A stretch of 64,000 bases of DNA from Methanosarcina sp. ERenArc_MAG2. GTDB lineage: Archaea; Halobacteriota; Methanosarcinia; Methanosarcinales; Methanosarcinaceae. Position 1 is the first letter of the stretch, and every line of letters begins with the position of its first letter. The notes beneath the pieces are model-generated. The model did no database searches and was not told the origin of the DNA. It saw only the letters and a program-made list of their open reading frames with translations. Shown one piece after another: positions 59,934-64,000 of the stretch. The position numbers and the translations under genes are program-made. Location of the stretch: contig JAMXHR010000016.1 in assembly GCA_023955635.1 (NCBI GenBank), positions 462,655 through 526,654 on the forward strand, written 5' to 3'.

Positions 59934-61319
59934 TTAGAGGCCATAGTTCTCAGGCAGGAATACTTTGACTTCATCTTTATATTTTGTAAGGCAATCACTC
60001 ATGAACTTGTCCTTGTCGTCAGTAAGAGCCTGGAAAGCTGCCTTTGAATTTGCAAGGGCAGTTGCTTCGAACCTGGAAAGGGAAAGTTTGCCTTTTGCTC
60101 CTTCTTCGACGATTTTGATGCTTTCTATTGCTGCGTTCTTGGCACGGAGGTAAATATCGTCTCCGTTCTTGGCAATGGCCTGTCCTACTCTGTAGGCATT
60201 CGGGTATGCGAGTACATAACCCTGCGCGTCTCTATACATATCCGAAGCTGCGAACATATCCCTCAGGATTTTGGCGTTACCCGAATTAAGAGCAACATTC
60301 ATCAGGGCGCAATCATATGCCAGGGTTTCGGACCAGCACTGAACTGTGGTACCACCGAATTCACCGTGGTATTCAACAGACTCGTTGGACCAGAGGTCAC
60401 AACACTGCATGGTCAGGTTACCCATCAGGTCAGAGTGGGCGCAGGTTGAGGTTTTACCTTCCTGAGCAATCGGGACACCTGAAATTGCTTTAACAATAGT
60501 GTTTTCATATCCGCAGTCTTTTCCAGGGCCAACTGCACCGGCTTCATATGCAACGAGGGACCTTGCCGCAGATATTGATCTTGCAATTATTGCGATGGTG
60601 TGGGCAAGGTTCTTATCCAGCAGACCCCCTGCAATGAACATCGCAGTGTTTGCCTGAGCACAGTCTGTATCTCCCGAGGCGATAGTTCCGGTTTTCTTCG
60701 CAATTGCTGCAATGTCTTGCCAGATCATTTCCATGTCCATGCTGCCGAGAACGCCTATGCCATAAAGTATGCCTGCCATGTCGTTCCTGAGAATAGCATA
60801 GTCGAAAACTTCCTTACCACCCATTGACTCAACGGCAAGCATATCCGCACCGGACTTGGCGCATTGTTCAAAAGCCTCGAGGAAAACGGAGTACTTGTCT
60901 CCCCTGAGCTGAAGGAAATCCCTGTTCTCACGGATATCACCGATTGTGTGGCGGAGTGCGCACTTTATGCCATGTTCATCGTGGTATTCTTCCATGATGG
61001 TTTTCTGGGCGTGTGCAACTTCTGCTCCCCAGGAGGGGTTATTGGACATCTGCTGGACATGTTCGGTTTCGAGCACAACAGCTGGAGCTCCGATCTGAAC
61101 CATCCTTGCCATGATGTCGGTGGTGATCCTTTCATATTCTTTTATGAGCTTTTCTTTGGATGCTCCTGCTTCAGGTCTTGGGGCATAGTTCACTTCGGGA
61201 GTTGTGTATCCGGCACCGATTTCAAGTCCAAGTCCTGCTTTGACTGGCTTGACGGCTTTTCCGAAAATCATGTCATCCGCTTTTGCATAAGCCATTTTAG
61301 TACATCTTGTTACTGCCAT
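59934..61319 (-). CDS. mtaB: Methanol:cobamide methyltransferase MtaB
   Basis: 461 residues, full length. It cleaves methanol and methylates the cobamide of MtaC. The zinc ligands fall at the known positions of Methanosarcina MtaB: Glu164 in MLAVESMGGKE, Cys220 in SGDTDCAQAN and Cys269 in GPGKDCGYEN. It is 13 bases downstream of mtaC in one operon, with a GGAGG ribosome site before the ATG. The gene is unbroken. Confidence 0.95.
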   Translation of the reverse strand: MAVTRCTKMAYAKADDMIFGKAVKPVKAGLGLEIGAGYTTPEVNYAPRPEAGASKEKLIKEYERITTDIMARMVQIGAPAVVLETEHVQQMSNNPSWGAEVAHAQKTIMEEYHDEHGIKCALRHTIGDIRENRDFLQLRGDKYSVFLEAFEQCAKSGADMLAVESMGGKEVFDYAILRNDMAGILYGIGVLGSMDMEMIWQDIAAIAKKTGTIASGDTDCAQANTAMFIAGGLLDKNLAHTIAIIARSISAARSLVAYEAGAVGPGKDCGYENTIVKAISGVPIAQEGKTSTCAHSDLMGNLTMQCCDLWSNESVEYHGEFGGTTVQCWSETLAYDCALMNVALNSGNAKILRDMFAASDMYRDAQGYVLAYPNAYRVGQAIAKNGDDIYLRAKNAAIESIKIVEEGAKGKLSLSRFEATALANSKAAFQALTDDKDKFMSDCLTKYKDEVKVFLPENYGL

Positions 61320-61332
61320 CTACTCCACCTCC

Positions 61333-62115
61333 TCAGTGTTTATGGAATGTCTCCCTCAATTTCACAATATTGTCCCCATGTGCCTTGATGAAATCGGCCA
61401 TCTTAGGGGCATCAGCTGCTGCTTCTCCATAAACCCCCAGTTCATACTGGGACACGAAGTCCTGGTTCACAGCACCGCCTCCGCATGCAAAGGGGATTCT
61501 GTAACCTTTTTCCAGAAGCTTGTCATTGATCTCCTTGAAGGCATACATGGTTGTAGTCATAAGGGCTGTACCGGTAAGCATGATTGGCTTTTCTTTTTCC
61601 ACCGCAGTTATGACTTCGTCGACTGGAACATCTCTTCCAAGGTCCACTACATCGTAGCCTGCTGCTCTCAGGAGGGCAGCAACAATGTTCTTTCCGATGT
61701 CATGGACGTCACCTTCTGCAACGTGGCAGACAACTTTTCCTTTGGTTACAGGAGAGGTTTTGGAGTTTTCCTTACAGAATTCAATACCATTCAGCATGGC
61801 ATCAGCAGACATCATGACGTTTGGTAGGAAAATTACACCCTCATCGTAAAGCTTTGTGACAACACCCATGCCAACCATGAGAGCATCGTCGATAAGGGCA
61901 ATCGGATCCTTGCCTGCCTTCATTGCTGCCTTGAGACCGTCGACCACGTCATCTTCCTCTCCTTCAAAGATGGCCTTTGCGATCGGGTAGATTAATTTGT
62001 CCGTAGGATAGAGCTCTTTTGCAGCGTCTTCCGGTGTCATTGCCTTTTCCAGAGCTACGTTGTAACGAACCAGAATACCACTGGGATCTATATCTATCAA
62101 ATATCTAACCTCCAT
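61333..62115 (-). CDS. mtaC: Methanol-specific corrinoid protein MtaC
   Basis: 260 residues. An N-terminal four-helix cap (about 30-120) is followed by the B12-binding Rossmann domain with EGDVHDIGKNI; His138 is the lower cobalt ligand. Later LTGTALMTTTM and CGGGAVNQDF contact the corrinoid tail. It carries the methyl group between MtaB and MtaA. It is the first gene of mtaCB. A TATA-like box (62358-62370, minus strand) implies a leader of about 220 bases, and long leaders are known for mtaCB operons. Confidence 0.94.
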   Translation of the reverse strand: MEVRYLIDIDPSGILVRYNVALEKAMTPEDAAKELYPTDKLIYPIAKAIFEGEEDDVVDGLKAAMKAGKDPIALIDDALMVGMGVVTKLYDEGVIFLPNVMMSADAMLNGIEFCKENSKTSPVTKGKVVCHVAEGDVHDIGKNIVAALLRAAGYDVVDLGRDVPVDEVITAVEKEKPIMLTGTALMTTTMYAFKEINDKLLEKGYRIPFACGGGAVNQDFVSQYELGVYGEAAADAPKMADFIKAHGDNIVKLRETFHKH

Positions 62116-62705
62116 CTTGGCATTTGAGGAGCAATCAATCCCTGATTATTTACAGAGGCCAAAGCCGGGTTAAAAATTCCATTTTTCCCTAAAATAGACC
62201 TTAATTCTGCTTAGATGTCTAATCTCTCTTTTTTCCATAAAAACAACTATATGAGATCTAACAAAGACAACTAAACGATATCTAAATAGGTCTAAATTCC
62301 CGAATTCTTCCCAATTTCTTAAAAGGACTTCTAACTCCCCTTACTTTAATTGGAATTGTATATATATAAATCTCACTGAGCATGTTTAAAGTTATCACAC
62401 TGAACTGAAGGCTAGAATTTTCGTTATCATAAGGCCCGATTATTTTTAATATCTTGTTTTCATGGAGTCTCTTATGACTTAAGCATAATTAAAAAATATA
62501 TATAATTGTCAGCATTAAAATATTCATAGAACTGCAGTTTTTCTCAGGTCTTCAGCAGATTCAGGCAGTTGCCGGAAACTGCATAATAATATAATTAAAA
62601 TGCATAATCTTATTAAAATGTCCTCAAAAAACATGAAATAAAGACTGTAATTTCGATTACTTATTTTTTCTTGATGTTATTTGTATTTAAGGCATTTTAT
62701 GGACA
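62116..62705. other. mtaC leader and promoter region
   Basis: No gene. It contains a minus-strand TATA-like stretch (62358-62370) for mtaCB and AT-rich sequence between it and the divergent rRNA promoters. Confidence 0.45.
62358..62370 (-). promoter_or_regulatory. TATA-like box of mtaCB
   Basis: Reads TTTATATATATAC on the minus strand, about 245 bases before the mtaC start. No other equally good box lies nearer. Confidence 0.45.
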
Positions 62706-62761
62706 GATATATATACTAGTAATGCGTCTAGGAGATTCCCTGAAATAAGATGATCAGGGGG
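62706..62761 (+). promoter_or_regulatory. rRNA promoter-like unit 1
   Basis: GATATATATAC box at 62706-62716, then a hairpin CCCTG...CAGGG (62738-62760). Same layout as the two units downstream but less similar in sequence. Confidence 0.4.
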
Positions 62762-62833
62762 CATTAAACCTATAGATTTAGCAAAAATAAGCTTTTGCAA
62801 TAAAATCTATATCTATAAATATGCTGGATAATA

Positions 62834-62888
62834 AGCTTTATATATGAGAAGTGTCTTGTATGTACCCCTCACAAAGCAAATTTGTGAG
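62834..62888 (+). promoter_or_regulatory. rRNA promoter unit 2
   Basis: AGCTTTATATATG box, then GTGTCTTGTATG about 20 bases on, then the hairpin CTCACAAA...TTTGTGAG (62868-62887). Very similar to unit 3. Confidence 0.6.
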
Positions 62889-63000
62889 TGTCCGCCTCTT
62901 TACTGATCCTAAAATGATCGGAATGGCAATATCTCTATAGATTCAAACAAAATATTTTCATTTGTTCTGGATCTTTGGACGAAAAATTGCAGGACGGGAA

Positions 63001-63060
63001 AGCTTTATATACAAGAAACGTCTTGTATGAATCCCTCACACAAAGCAATTGTGTGGGTTG
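63001..63060 (+). promoter_or_regulatory. rRNA promoter unit 3
   Basis: AGCTTTATATAC box (63001-63012), CGTCTTGTATGAATCC, then the hairpin CCTCACACA...TGTGTGGG (63034-63056). It lies about 260 bases before the 16S start. Confidence 0.65.
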
Positions 63061-63262
63061 AATTATACTACTCTCTTTCATCTTTTAATGGAGCCAGGAG
63101 TTATTTCCTGTCTGACGAGGATTTTGTCGGTTCGGTTAATTCTGGGCGGTGAGAGTTTTTTTATAAAAACATCATCGTGGAACTTAGAATAACTGAATTG
63201 CTAGTTGTTAGTGCAAGTTTCTGCGACCAAGACCTTTAATTTTCAATCTAGTGTGTTTAACA

Positions 63263-64000
<738 letters not shown>

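Overview
The window comes from a methanogenic archaeon of the genus Methanosarcina. Signs of this are the methanol methyltransferase genes mtaC, mtaB and mtaA, a methanogen-type seryl-tRNA synthetase, an archaeal 16S rRNA 5' end, a PGF-CTERM surface protein, a Methanosarcina-type S-layer domain and many archaeal insertion sequences. I cannot name the species from the sequence alone.

Layout. 1-9.2 kb: a partial IS1634-type transposase, then a minus-strand cluster of immune-type genes (DUF4071/TPR protein, a ThsB-like TIR remnant, a caspase-fold protease, a TIR-like protein and a SEFIR protein), then an IS701-family element. A ~40-bp direct repeat lies at both edges. 9.3-18.6 kb: archaeal RecJ-like DHH protein, KEOPS Pcc1, a secreted C1 protease, a ferritin-like fragment, a LigD-type 3'-phosphoesterase, an overlapping STAS-like/PIN pair and a TPR protein. 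18.8-26.9 kb: a second accessory block with HicB plus a truncated HicA, and a DNA methyltransferase-HerA-NurA operon whose herA is split by an ISAzo13-family element. A second copy of that element and a truncated DUF4258/YgiT toxin-antitoxin pair follow. 27.4-37.7 kb: housekeeping genes serS, rps3ae, topA and thiC, plus DUF2156, GNAT, DUF3303 and a small protein. 38.7-50 kb: surface and polysaccharide genes (deacetylase with PKD domains, S-layer domain, two GH16-like proteins, acyltransferase) with a second IS701 copy and IS relics. 50.5-57 kb: an IS5-family element and a TPR protein of about 1845 residues. 57.6-64 kb: a macro-domain relic, mtaA, mtaB, mtaC and, behind three tandem promoter-like units, the 5' part of a 16S rRNA gene running off the window.

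A recurring feature is one- or two-base frameshifts, mostly in homopolymers, in genes that are otherwise intact. These include near-certainly essential ones (serS, topA) and also thiC, mtaA, recJ, nurA and several TPR genes. Correcting each one gives a protein of normal family length. I therefore annotate them as whole genes and suspect sequencing or assembly indels rather than decay. The herA disruption is different: it is a clean IS insertion with a 3-bp target duplication.

The best candidates for an undescribed system are the caspase/TIR/SEFIR/DUF4071 island (about 1.86-7.6 kb) and the methyltransferase-HerA-NurA operon (about 19.2-24.8 kb).
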